Shown here: one piece after another, positions 1-11,600 of the stretch
Layout of the letters: each line of letters opens with the position of its first letter
Position numbering within the stretch: position 1 is the stretch's first letter
Assembly (NCBI GenBank): GCA_964036275.1
Contig: OZ038433.1
Location: 49,116,605-49,180,604, forward strand
Origin: Litoditis marina
Lineage: Eukaryota; Nematoda; Chromadorea; Rhabditida; Rhabditidae
Length of the DNA stretch: 64,000 nucleotides
Direction: 5' to 3'
The notes under the pieces: generated by a model
What the model saw: only the letters and a program-made list of their open reading frames with translations
What the model was told of the DNA's origin: nothing
Databases searched by the model: none
Made by a program: the position numbers and the translations under genes

Positions 1-523
1 GGGATGGTTGTCACTGTACTCACAATGTGCTTCTGATCCATATTATTTTTTCTTGGATGTAGTAAACAACAACAGGCTGAAATTTATTCACATGATGTTC
101 ATGTGACAATCTCACTAAAATAATGTTACAATCTAGATTTACTGACCATACCTGAGAATGGGATCAAGGTGTTCTAATTGATCTTTTTTAAAGTAGTTGA
201 ACATATCCCTAAATTCGCTAATATCGAATGCGCCAACTGTTTTCTTATATCACTGCAATATTCATGCTAGAATTTCATTCTGTCCACCTTTTCCCAAAAT
301 AGCCTGTCTCTTCGATCATTAAAGAATAGTGCTAGCTTATATCACTGCAATGTTTCTCATCCGTTTTAAAATGTCAACATGTCTAACTTGCGCCAATATG
401 ACCTCTATCATACCTAACAGCAAATATTCGCTTGTATCCCTGTAATGTTCCTCGTTCTTGTTAAAATTGAATCATGTCTACCCTGTTCAATAGCATTTTC
501 TTGTCGTGTTGAGTACGATTTAC

Positions 524-2150
524 CTGTGTCTTTTGGGGTTGATTAGGCGTACAGAATAGAAGTAGTACAAATGCAGCCATCAAAGATAAAACAAGAAGAA
601 GTATAACTACTCCCAAACATCGGCAGGAGTAATTAGCTCTCTGTTCGCTCTCCACGGGACGTAGAGAAACTGACTGAAATAAGTTCGTATGTTTGTTATG
701 ACATTAAGAAAGGTAGGACACCAATGAAGAAATTTACATGATGTTGATCAACTTTAGGTGTCGAGAAAAACGTTTCATATGAAAATGGAGTTTTATTAAA
801 GGGGACAGAAATTAAAGTGTTTATGAAAGAGCTGCTCAAGAGAAACTGATATAAACCTTTTTCAACTCAAATTAACAAACCTATGTTGCATACGGTTCAC
901 ATGTTTTAGTCTGTTTTGGGGCGCGCAACGTAAATGTTTAGGTACCCCGGGGTACCTAAACTAGCTTTCCATTCTGTCCTCCTTTAAAGTGAAATATTGC
1001 ATTACTGTCGAGGCTAGAAGTTAGCATGGCGCTTATAATAATTATTATCGCGCCTATAATAATCATTATAGATTAGCATAGCGCGCTGTGGGACGAGGCA
1101 TAATGCGAATGAGGAGATGTTAGATGATTGTACAAAATGTCCCTGGGACAGAACTCGATTCCCCGCGGGTCAGAACTCGATCTCATCATGTTGGTGTCTG
1201 GCGTCCTTTAAGTGCAAAACAAGTTCGAATTTCATCGATAGAACAAAAATAACTTGAATAATCTAGAACATGGAGTAATTTCAAATTCAATGAACATTGA
1301 ACTTCACGGCAGGCACTCTATTTAGATGTGTTCGACTGTCAGTCCGATATTGAGTTATACCGTTATGAATCGAGGTTTCGGAATGAGTCCAAAAATTCCT
1401 CATGTGAAACTCAAAACAGCGACTGAACAATTTGTGGTAAATTCTATATGTGACCGTTTTTTGGTAACCCAACCGGTTTTGGTAACCCTTTTTTTCAGGT
1501 TACCGCAGAGGTAACCGATAGGTGAACTAAAACTAAACTTCGGTTACCGTACAAACTAACGTATTTTTCGTTAGAAAAACAGATAACCGGTTTTTCAGTT
1601 TAGGTTACCAACCGCTTACCTACTGAGTCAACCTGAAAATAGGTTACCAAAAACCGGTTAGGCTGGTTCGGATACCAAAAAACCGGATTACATAAAGAAT
1701 TCACCACAATTCGTAGGAACTAGTGCTACCCTACATTTTTCAATATACAATATTCTATATTTTTCAAACACATTCATGTACTCGACACAAATTCACTTTT
1801 GTTCTCTCAAACTTCTTGCTCTACATGCGGTTTGAACGAGAAAGGGCCGTGGTTCAGAGCGCAAAGTAATGTCAGAAGTAACATGAAGTTGAGGTTATGG
1901 CAGGACATTAGAGTTGCTAAAGTCGAAGTCGAACTCGAAACTCGACGTGACTCGATTTTTCGCCAAACTTGAAAACTCGAAATTTAAAAAAAAACTAGAA
2001 AACACGGGCTCGATTATCAACCCTACAGTACATGCATAAAGTCAGTTGTCATCCTACATACTTGATCATAACCCTCCTGGTGAGCGAGAACTACAGAAAC
2101 TATGCTACCTCAGTGTGAGACTCGGTGGACGTCCTTCCGCTTCCAACCAT
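524..2150 (-). CDS. Small type II membrane protein, paralogue 1 (partial)
   Basis: I do not recognise the family. Two minus-strand exons are visible. Exon 1 (2150-2109) encodes MVGSGRTSTESHTE and ends at a GTAGCA donor. Exon 2 (673-524, 50 codons) follows ATTTCAG, starts SVSLRPVESEQ, and contains one long hydrophobic segment (VVILLLVLSLMAAFVLLLF) before TPNQPQKTQ and a GTAAAT donor. Both exons are in phase 0. With a short polar N-terminus and no signal peptide, a type II orientation is inferred. The same two exons, with the same lengths and motifs, recur 2.66-3.7 kb to the right in paralogue 2, so this is a tandem duplication. Later exons should lie left of 524, but I could not identify any in the remaining bases. 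Intron 1 (about 1.4 kb) holds two small transposons. Confidence 0.6.
936..961. repeat. Perfect 26-bp palindrome
   Basis: The bases read GTTTAGGTACCCC and then its exact reverse complement, centred between 948 and 949. It lies in intron 1 of the left membrane-protein gene. Just to the right (about 1027-1190) are AT-rich imperfect inverted copies of TATAATAAT and a doubled CAGAACTCGAT, so the whole stretch may be a decayed repeat. Confidence 0.8.
1427..1713. mobile_element. Inverted-repeat element filled with GGTTACC units
   Basis: The outer arms (CAATTTGTGGTAAATTC at the left; GAATTCACCACAATTCG at the right) are imperfect reverse complements. The interior carries more than ten GGTTACC/GGTAACC or near copies in both orientations, with CCGGTTTTT spacers, so most of the 287 bp can fold back. 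There is no coding capacity. It is called a non-autonomous DNA transposon from structure alone. It sits inside intron 1 of the left membrane-protein gene. Confidence 0.6.
1919..2025. mobile_element. 107-bp hAT-like MITE
   Basis: The left end TAGAGTTGCTAA and the right end TTATCAACCCTA are imperfect inverted repeats of the TAGGGTTG type. The flanking octamers CAGGACAT (1911-1918) and CAGTACAT (2026-2033) differ at one base, consistent with an 8-bp target duplication. The inside is rich in CTCGA/TCGA simple repeats. It is related at its termini to the 717-bp element at 15.6 kb. Confidence 0.5.
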
Positions 2151-2895
2151 CAGCTGCGGGACAAACTTGAAAATGAAACACTCCGGCCAAAAAATAACTG
2201 TACTCGTAATTACGTACACGTGAGACTTTCAAGTTTGCACGTGAAGTTCTTTAGCGCGTTTCAGTGGGATCAAGTTTTCTATCGACTACAGCTGTTTCAA
2301 AGCAGACATCGTGATTTGGTATTCGCAATAAAAAAGCAAGAAAAACTTTTCTTTCGGTTATCTATTTTTTCTATTCCAAGTTTCCGGCTTCTCTACAACG
2401 TGAGTCTTCGTTTCAATATATTCGAGACCATTAGACCGTGATTGGAGGCTTTGCAACGTTAAACTGGAATGAAGTATGTTTTCCTACACTCGAATGTTCA
2501 GTGTAACAGTCGTCCATATTCATGTTCGTATTCGGTATTCCAATTCGTAACACAGAATGAAGAAATGAGGTTCGTATCAAATTTGCTTATATTTTTATTC
2601 GTTTGAAGTTGCATTCTATTCATATTCGGGCTGTGATCTCGCTACACAAGGTAGTTTTGACATTCAACAAGACCCTTCACTCTTGGCACACTACTTTCCA
2701 AGCATGCAAGCATAGTTTAATAGTTTTCGATTTTAAACTAGCAATTGTAACGTAATTGGTCCTTCTGCACTGAAATGTTTTGTGTGCAATATAGATGTAA
2801 GCGTGGGTCGCACCCGTCGCTCTCACTAAGAAAAACTGAAAAAATAAATAAGAACATAGCATTTATACACTCTTCAATTTGAGCTTTCACGAAAC
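2151..2895. other. Spacer between the two minus-strand paralogues
   Basis: This is the 5' flank of paralogue 1 and the 3' flank of paralogue 2. The bases just upstream of ATG at 2150 resemble those upstream of ATG at 4810 (CTGCGGGACAAACTTG compared with ATGCGGCACAAATTCAG on the plus strand), so the duplication included part of the promoter or 5'UTR. No exon is seen. Confidence 0.5.
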
Positions 2896-2901
2896 TTTAT
2901 T
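2896..2901 (-). terminator. Poly(A) signal AATAAA
   Basis: On the minus strand a canonical AATAAA lies about 26 bases after the TGA stop (2929-2927) of membrane-protein paralogue 2. Confidence 0.6.
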
Positions 2902-2926
2902 GAACTATTGTTTTAGCTCTTCAAAA

Positions 2927-4810
2927 TCACAACTGTTCGGTGGTGTTGGTGGGAAGTAGAGTTGAGTTGTCTGCATCTGGCATTTCTGTCATTTCAGGCA
3001 GTTCGGTGACGTTTGAGGGTTGTCCGAAGATACCAACGTAAGCAGTTCCTGCTTCGAGAACGCTGGAAATGTAAACAGTAAAACAGAAATACTGAAAAAT
3101 TAAATTAAAGAAGTGAGTAGTAAAATATTTAAAAAAGGGGGCATTTTTATTAGTGGAACTGTTTGGCAAACAGATAAGGAAATATTAAAGAACATTTTGG
3201 AGCCCACTTCTTAGAACTTCAGTTGAATAAATGGATAGAGTAGATTAGTGACCTATACCGCAGTTAAGTCTCCACTATTAGTTATCTAAGTAACATGCAA
3301 ACTACGTCTAGTCAGGTAATAATCAGAAAACTTGTCGAAACAACGTGTGCAAACTTGAAGAAAACATGTAGAAGGTCTGCAAGAGATCTCTCGAGAGCGA
3401 TCCAAGGCGGTGAATACAGCTCTCATTCGCTGTGTTCTAGTTGTATCCGGTTGGTTTTGCGCCAAATTTGAGCCCAAGGCTGGTTATCGTATTAGAAACC
3501 AAGTTTGAGTAACTGTAACTATACCCACACTGTCTCTCTCATCCATACGATTCGTTCTTGAATGTAGTAAATGATGGCAGGCTGAAAAGGTTCTACATGT
3601 GTTACAGAGAAAATACAGAGTGTTTCCTTTATTATATTCTCTTATTTCTTCTATCTTCCATCTATGTTGAAGACCATCATATCACCGTGATTCTACACGC
3701 CTTATCACGGTTACGCAGTGCAGTGTTTCGCAATTGTCTTTTAACAGAAGGTTGTTGGTTCTTCCGATACGTCAATCCTCGCTGCTACACGGAAAAAAAC
3801 AATGCTAAAGAGCTTTCCAAGCTTCTCAAAATGTTTTCAAAATTTTGACTATGCCGTAGGAATACGGAGGGGTATAAGAAATTCTAACGTAGGTTCAAAG
3901 AGACGACTGCTTGAAACATTTAATTTTGAAAGCAACATTTGCAATTCGCTCAGGTTACGTTAGTATAGTAGTAGTTTAGTTTTATTCTAATTATGCATCT
4001 ATTTGTGATAATTATATCAAACACTCGTTCCCTTTACTATACTGCTAGTCAATTGCTCAGTCAGGTGAAACGTGTTAAACACAGCAGAACTCAGAAACTG
4101 CAATGACAGAGTGCACGACGCCTCATTAGAATGCTAGAATACTCTACGTGACTATTCAATTGACTTCTAGTATAATAGCCAAAAATTAGATACGGTACCT
4201 GAGTCTTTTTAGGGTGATTAGGTGTAAGGAACAGAAGGATTGCGAATCCGGCCAACAGCAAAACGAGCAGCACGACCAACATGATTTCCCACCATCGGCA
4301 CAACTTAGGTTCTTCTCGCTGGGACTCCACGGAGCGCAGAGAAAGTGGCTGAAACATTGAACTGCGTGAAGATATTTTAGTAACGTGTAATGAAAAGTGT
4401 ACATTTTCTACGCTTCAGAATGAAACAAGGTGTGGAAGCCCAATTGTATGAAAGAGGGAACATTGGAAGATAACAAGTGAAGTTACACTATTACGCGTAG
4501 ATATCATCAAATAGTCTTTGCTGAACATTTGACGATAAACTTATTCCAACTATCCCAAACACTGAGCATTCGCTTCATCAGTGTCTTCTCAGTCAAAAAT
4601 TTCGATTTCATGAAATTTATCTTGAAATTTTTATAAAAACTGGACAAGTTCATGAAAAATCAATATTAGATTGTTTGCGTTCGGTTGCGTTCATGGGTGA
4701 AATATTACTGGAAGTTATAAGAGTAGAAAGTCAGTTGTAAAATAATAAAAGTTCAGAAACTGTACCTCGGTGTGAGACTCAGTAGTAGAAGTCATATCCG
4801 TCCCAACCAT
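2927..4810 (-). CDS. Small type II membrane protein, paralogue 2
   Basis: Family not recognised. Exon 1 (4810-4766) encodes MVGTDMTSTTESHTE. Exon 2 (4348-4199) starts PLSLRSVESQREEPKLCRWW and carries a single hydrophobic segment of about 20 residues (IMLVVLLVLLLAGFAILLF), then TPNHPKKTQ and a GTACCG donor. A final exon (3062-2927, phase 2 entry after TTTCCAG) runs from VLEAGTAYVGIFGQPSN to NTTEQL and a TGA. It has three N-glycosylation sequons (NVT, NST, NTT), which supports an outside C-terminus. At least one middle exon is missing from my model; a plus-strand span at 3366-3470 is open on the minus strand, but its phase does not fit directly. The exon 2 acceptor is AATGTTTCAG. A 137-bp MITE lies 25 bases past the exon 2 donor. 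Length and function are unknown. Confidence 0.6.
4038..4174. mobile_element. Family A MITE, copy 1
   Basis: The ends TATACTG...AGTATA enclose inverted arms containing AGTCAATTG and CACGTGA or CACGTAA. The middle has the family core CAGAACTCAGAAAC and CATTAGAAT. This copy lies in an intron of membrane-protein paralogue 2, starting 25 bases beyond the exon 2 donor. Family members are listed separately below. Confidence 0.8.
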
Positions 4811-5659
4811 AGTATGCGGCACAAATTCAGAAATGAGGTAACTCCGCCAAAACGGCCGCCGTTACTTTTCACGTTCACAAGGTTTCCAAGTTTCGTTCTC
4901 GTCAAAACCATACGGGAAGCACGTTTTCGTGGCGAGGAAGAAAAACGTACTCGCTCCATCTGGAATATAGAAACAAGATAAGTAAGGAAACTCGGAAACT
5001 TGAAAATTTCTTCGAAATAGCGAAAAATGGATATTTTAAATAAATAAATTATATTGAACATCAAATATGAGAAATTTCCAACCCTATGTGATCAGTTTTT
5101 TTTTGTAAATTTAGTCGAATGGAAGTCATCTCCCAATCCGTTGAAAGCCATGAAACGTTACTTGCAAACGTAAAACAATTACTCAATCTTCACGGAAAAC
5201 TGTTACAACCTAAACCACCGCAGGAAAATTAGCAAAAAATATGAGTGCAGGTTCCGGGATTTCAAACTGCGAGAACGTGTCTAGCACTCGTTCCTTCCGA
5301 CCAGCATTTATTCTTACGTTTTTTTACTTTGGTCGTTTGATCCACTAGCCGAGCCAACAGCCTATCATTATGAAACAAATGAGAAACACTGCAGTGCGCT
5401 TAATTAAATAGTCGGATGAATTTTGCAACATCAACGTGTAGTTTACAACCTCAAAAATAGTATGCGCTTTGAATGAGAGAGAATCATGTTTTGATATGTA
5501 TTTTCGAAGTTTGCCATTCACTTATTGCTTATAGAGCATCAGCTGACAATTTGAGCTAAAATCTAAATGATGATTCAGTTCACCACGTATGCTGGCAATT
5601 ACAACATGCATCATCAAAATGTTACGTCATTTGTTTTAATTTGTTTGCGTTTGTCGACC
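4811..5659. other. Divergent intergenic region
   Basis: This region separates the minus-strand membrane-protein gene from the plus-strand M8 peptidase gene and should hold both promoters. I see no clear TATA box or repeat. CAACCCTA at about 5080 resembles a hAT-like terminus, but no partner end was found. Confidence 0.4.
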
Positions 5660-8600
5660 ATGATCAAAATGAAGACAGCGGAAACAATGCTGTGTTTTGC
5701 GGTTTCGATTCTATGCCTTCTGACACTAACTGTTGATGCCTACTACAACCCCATTAATATACTGGTGCTAAAACCTTCAACTGTTCCGCGTTTGAATTAC
5801 AAAATAGAGGTAAACTCAATGTCCGAAATCAATGGCTTCATTCTCCAATCCGCAACCGCTTCGGTTAATCTACATTTTGTTACTGCGTTCTGGTTCCTTC
5901 GCTTATACCAAAAAATGCACGATTTGGATACACGTGGAACGAAGGAGAATTTCTGTTCTGTTTTTTGGTCGAGCCCACATACATGTTCAACGGAAGCAGG
6001 ATGAAGTTCATTCAGAGAAACCATTACGTTCAGAAACTATTATTTACCAGCTATGCAATGCTTTGTTGAGAAAGATTCGTTTCCCATACTTCTTAATAAT
6101 CTGAAAAGGTACGCAAATACAACCCTATAGCTGGTTTCCGACCAGCATTGATTCATTCGGCTACATGTTGGTCAGAATAGTGCTCAAAACGAGCGACGCA
6201 AAATGAGCCTGTGGCATCTTTTGTATACGTGTCTGAACTGATTTCAGAATGGCTTGGCTGAAGCGATTCGAGATCTACATGGAAAAATATCGGTCTTGGT
6301 CGAGGAAAACGCTGTGATTTCTTCCGAATTGCTGAAACAGTGCTCCAGTCAGGGCACGTCACTTCTGTCTGTAAATGATCATGTGAGTTGTATACTGTTC
6401 CATTCATCCGAAACCTATCCTAAAAAGTGAACTCGGAAAGTGAACTGACCTTTCTTTTAGTTTGATCCCAATACACACCATGACTCACGAACATTGACTG
6501 AAAACAACGAGAACCAACTACAAACACAGTGCGATAGTTTAATTCAGACGTGAATGTTCAAACAAACACACCATGTTTTTAAAATTTGTACTAAACATTA
6601 TGGACAGTTCGTAGTAGAGAGACTATTCCATTATACATTATTCCTCGTCGATATTTCGCAATAGCTTCAGACTAATCTGTTTTTTTTTCTAATTCTCAGC
6701 AGACTGGTTTTTCTGGAATCGTCGACACATCAGCCGGACTGCCTCTGCACAGATATAACTTCGCCCTTACCATTGAGGTAGAGTTATTTTCAACCACTGA
6801 TAGTATTTAGCCATGCTGGGCTAACCGCACCCTATCTTACAGGCGATTGATTTGGCAGCTTGCCAGTTTTTTCAGTGCAAATAAGAATTCGAATAGTGGT
6901 TACTTTGACTTTTTGCACATATTTTGTGTTCAAAATGTTATCACCTTGTTTGAACAATTTTTTGTGCTATAAATTGAGCATATAAAAACGGCCAGAACAT
7001 ATTATTGTATATTACTGTTTTCATTTGGTCATCATACTCAGATGGCCGGCTGCTTGTGGGCGCTGCGCCACCTAACACAGCTGAGTTGAATACCCAGCTT
7101 GTGCGAGAATTATGGGTAGGCTAGTCGCTGATGGTAACTTTCCCACTAACTGAAATCTACTGTAACTGGCTACCATCGATGGTTGAAAAAACTATGAAAT
7201 TAAAATTATAGAAAGTGACCCAATCTTTGTTGTAGTTTCATAGCAAAGGTTGCCATAATTCACGAACCAAAACTCACGGGATCAAAGTACAAACACGCGC
7301 GAACCATACCTGCTAGAAACGGTATAGTGGGTATTGCCCATACGTGAGCCTATACAGTAGTCAGTTGAATACTTATTTGAATCTTTCTAATGTACGAATC
7401 ATTTTTTTGACATTTTCATTAATGATCGTTAGCAAAATACATTTTATCAATGTGATATATGTCGTAAAATTTTCAGATAAACTCACCCGTGTGTTTCGAA
7501 GACATGAAGCTTCTCGCCTCGGCAAAACCCTGTGGAGTCGCAGGGAACCGCAGGTTTTTCAATCAATATGTTTTTTTAAGAGGCTACGATGTTGAGAATT
7601 GCTGTTAAAAGCAAGCAAAATAACAATTGAGAGCGTTCAAAGTGATGGCACCGGAATGAACTTGCTCGTTGAATAATGTGAGTATATGTTTAAAAAAATG
7701 GTCAAATCAAAATCTCTTTCAGATTGCATATCGCAATGACCGCGTAAAACCACCCAACAAAAACGTTGTGCTGTTTGTAAGACTGTTACAGTTCCAAGAA
7801 AAGGCAAACATTTACACCGTCCTACTGTCATCAGGCAGGAGCACGTGAAGTTTATTATAAACTTGTGGGTTCTAAAGTTTCTTGTAAATAATTCCATCAT
7901 ATTTATTACTCGCAGACCATTGCTCGGCTCTCTGAATATTTGTACCGGTGGACGCTGGCAGAACTTCAAGGCAGCTGGGGATTTATTTCGACATGAAATC
8001 CTTCATGCACTGGTTAGATACATTCAATATGTTCAAAAAGTTTGTGGAAATTGTGGAAAAATTGTTCTGTTAAAGGGGGGCTGCATTGAATTCCGAATTT
8101 AGCGAACGGCGTTAGCCAAAAAGGCACGAGAGTCAGAGAAGTGCGAGCAATCAATGTTCATTCACTCCAAATCATCCTCTGCGTCCCTGACAGTATGCAA
8201 AAAAATCAGTGAAATTTCGAAAACAGAGCATTGAGTTGGACATTCTAGTGAGAAAAGATCATCTATCGAATTGTCTCAGTTTGATCTTTCATTTGAAAAT
8301 TCATTGCAGCCGTGAGCGAAAACTTCAGTTTATCACATCTTAGACAACACTTGTGGAGAAATTGAATGGAAGTTCTGATAATTTCCAAGTCGTTTATTAC
8401 ATTCTATTTCAATTGAAGTCACCACCTTTGCTCGATCATTAGCTTTCCTCCTTCATGTGACCGCTTTAAACGATTTCAAGTTTTTCTGAGTTTCGCAAAA
8501 TCCAATTTTCGAGATTATAGCGAAAGTGACTGGTCCAACAATACCTCAATGTTTCCCTCTCTAGTCTTAAGCGCACAGATCTTCTATAGTAAGTGTATCC

Positions 8601-11600
8601 GCCAATAATTGTCGATTACATGGATGGTCCAGAGCTATACCATATAAAAGGTATAACCCAAAACTATAACGTAATACGGTGAAACCATCGTAAAACTTTT
8701 GTGTTCGAGAAGAGGCTGGATCATTGCTAACAAATAACACAGCTTTCATCTTTAGAACCAAAATATGTTTCAATAGTGTTAGTTTGAGAATCAAACAGGT
8801 CGACGTTGATTTTTGTGGGAAATTTGAATTTCAAGGGTTTCGGGACGATTGTGCCAACGTCTGCGGGGCAGATCGGTCCCGCCCCGGACCGCTACGAATG
8901 GAAACAAAATGGTTGGAGTCAGCCAGCCACCAGAACCTATTTGGACTTCGCACAGAAGGCTTTGGTAAGCTTAGTAATTTACGTCGTAGTTTACGATAGG
9001 AGTGAGAGTGAGAAATGGTAAATATCGATCGATCTCTCTTTTCCAATTTGACCCGTTGCACATTTTGTGTAGAATAAATAAATAAATAGATAAAATAATA
9101 AACTCGATATACCAAAATGAAACTAAAAGAATATCAATTCTGAAAGTAAAGAGGGTGGCACGTTCCGCTTCTACCCCTACTACAAGAAACTACCGTCAGA
9201 ACTGATTCTTAGTGCAATCACAGTCGATCTTTTGAACTGCATAGAATGGTTTGGTATAGTCTTTTACTTATTTCCTTTGCCTACAGTTGATTACCAACTT
9301 TCACTAGGTGTAATCTACTTAAGTATAATAGAACGAGCCTTTCGCATTAGAGTATGATGCCCTATTGAATATAATGTCTCCAAGGTGCTCGGTCAGGTCG
9401 AAGTTTGCTGTTAACACTAGTATGTGGAACATTTGAAGGTGTACTGTAGGAGTCTGAATATGAAATATTTTAACTGTATACTGTATTCTACGCCTGACAT
9501 CAAGTTAATAAGGAAGGACCATAAACCCTAACGTTAATAGTGTGGTTGAAACATCGAGACACGGAAAGGGGACACACAAGAAAGTTCTTATTGCCTATTC
9601 TCGCAGTGTCTTAGCGAATGCAGCATGCTCCGTACCTATGTTTTCAAGAATATAATTACTTATATTCAACATTTGTTATATTCAATAAAGTTTATTATAT
9701 TCAATATAATACATCTTATGTTTCCAGGAATATAATTAGTTATATTCAATGTTTCAGCCTCTGGTTAGAACTCACTTCGATTGTCCGTCAATGGTGGGAG
9801 TAGAAGCGGACAGTGGACACAAGATACACTTGAACGAATACATTTTTGGCGTTGGTAGTTCTGGTTAATTGTAATGACATACAGGATTAGTTGTTTAGCA
9901 CAACATTCAGATAATTTCTGCACATTCGTACTTCAACAACATATATGAATCCATATGAGAGTTGTAGTTCGACCCGCACCCACACGCTACGAATCACGAT
10001 TCAAACATAGTGGACTCATGTTACCAATTTTTGCTAAATGAATGAATGCGGTAAACTTGTTGTATTTTTACATGTTTATTGTTTTTAGAATGAACTGATG
10101 ACTCCAAAGCTCTCGAACAACAAGAATCTGTTCACACTTATATCTGCGACAATCCTGGAACAGACATTTGTCGGCGCGAGGTGGGTGAAACATTCAAGTG
10201 TGCTTTTTTTACGATATTTTTTAGGAGCTACTATATTTCATCGAAACCAAGATAAGAAGTCAGAAAAAAACGCTCACTAAAGGCTCAATCAAGAACTCAC
10301 AATAACTTCGTTAATTGGAGCACAGCTATACTGCTAGCTGGGACCATGCCCTTGTAAAATGTTTCAACCACATGAGAACTCTTGAGTATGTGAAAATCCA
10401 AACCGAAATTGAAGTGTTTCTCACGTTACACGTGAGTTTCCACTTAGTTCTAGCAAAAACCAACCATGACAGCAAAATTGTTTTTAATATGAACTCCTGT
10501 TTGAGCGGATGTGAGACTTGTCTTAGTTGAGAATCCCATTTCGTATCTATCTAGACAATGGTATATAGCGAACAAGACTGCGATAGAGGAGGAAACCCGT
10601 CAGTTTTGGTTCGGGAAGAAATGGGGCTGCGATTTCGTGCAGAAAAGCTGCTACGAGTACATGGAAAACAGGTAAAACTATATATGGCGATCGAGTGTTT
10701 CAGTCATCACTTAAATCTCCTTTGACTTAAGCACATTGCTCACTTTTGTGAAAATGCAATACAGAATTTACATGCACGTAGAACATGAGCATTTCTATAA
10801 CATACGATCCGTGTTACATGTCGTACTTTCAGCAATGTTGGCTTTCCATTTTGCCCAACGAAGAGTTATATTCAAGGACAGAGGGTACAGGTATAGTCTG
10901 TTCCACCCATCTACAGTAGTATGCGACAACTTCTAGGTCAAAGTTTGGGATGTTGGAGGTTTTTGATTCTTTTTGAATTTTCGTAGTGTGTTCTGCACCT
11001 ACGACAAACTCTGAAAGTGTGAAACCAAACCGATGGATTATTCGTTTGAAAAAAAGTCTCTTCAATATTTGACGGATTTCTGTAGAAGGGCATCGATTGG
11101 TGGAACAGAGTGTAGAGGTTTCCACGTCTGTAGGGATTGTTAAAACATATTGTTTCTCTATATGTTTTCGTTCATCCTGTTTGATCTCAGAAAAACTAAC
11201 TTGAACCACTGGTTTAAATAACAGCTCAAATAACTATTATTTTATTGAATCAAAAATGTTTTATCCACTAGTATAAAAGGCTAGTCTGGTGTGTTTGTGG
11301 GTTTGTAACAATTTGGCTGCACTTTTGGTCGAAAAGCCAGAGTGATGAGTGAGGCAAATGGCGTGGAAAAAACGTGATTTGGATGGATTCCATTTCTATT
11401 TCCAAGTAAATATGAATCAGCTGCAGCTGCAAATTGACGAATTAAGCAATAGATTTGTTCATTCAAGTTAAACAAATTGGCGTTAATGTCACGTGGGACA
11501 AGCGGAGTACACGCGGCCTCAACAGAGAGAGAAAGAGAGAAAGACATAGAGAGATATAGATTCGCACTCTATGTTAGGGAGAACTCCCGCGCCCCATGTT

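Noticed and set aside
2046..2441. 131-codon plus-strand ORF
   Set aside because: It runs antisense across exon 1 and the 5' flank of the minus-strand membrane-protein gene, whose exon pattern is duplicated in paralogue 2. It has no recognisable domain.
3366..3470. Minus-strand candidate exon (NQPDTTRTQRMRAVFTALDR) for membrane-protein paralogue 2
   Set aside because: Coding-like, but it needs a phase 1 entry that exon 2 (phase 0) cannot supply directly. Left out of the model.
5810..6104. Open frames just after M8 exon 1 (including a GYTWNEGEFLF reading)
   Set aside because: They begin past a good GTAAAC donor, lack a phase-compatible acceptor, and the next exon at 6248 already fits in phase 0.
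10829..11209. 126-codon minus-strand ORF in an M8 intron
   Set aside because: No domain, no splice or promoter context, and an AT-rich composition expected by chance.
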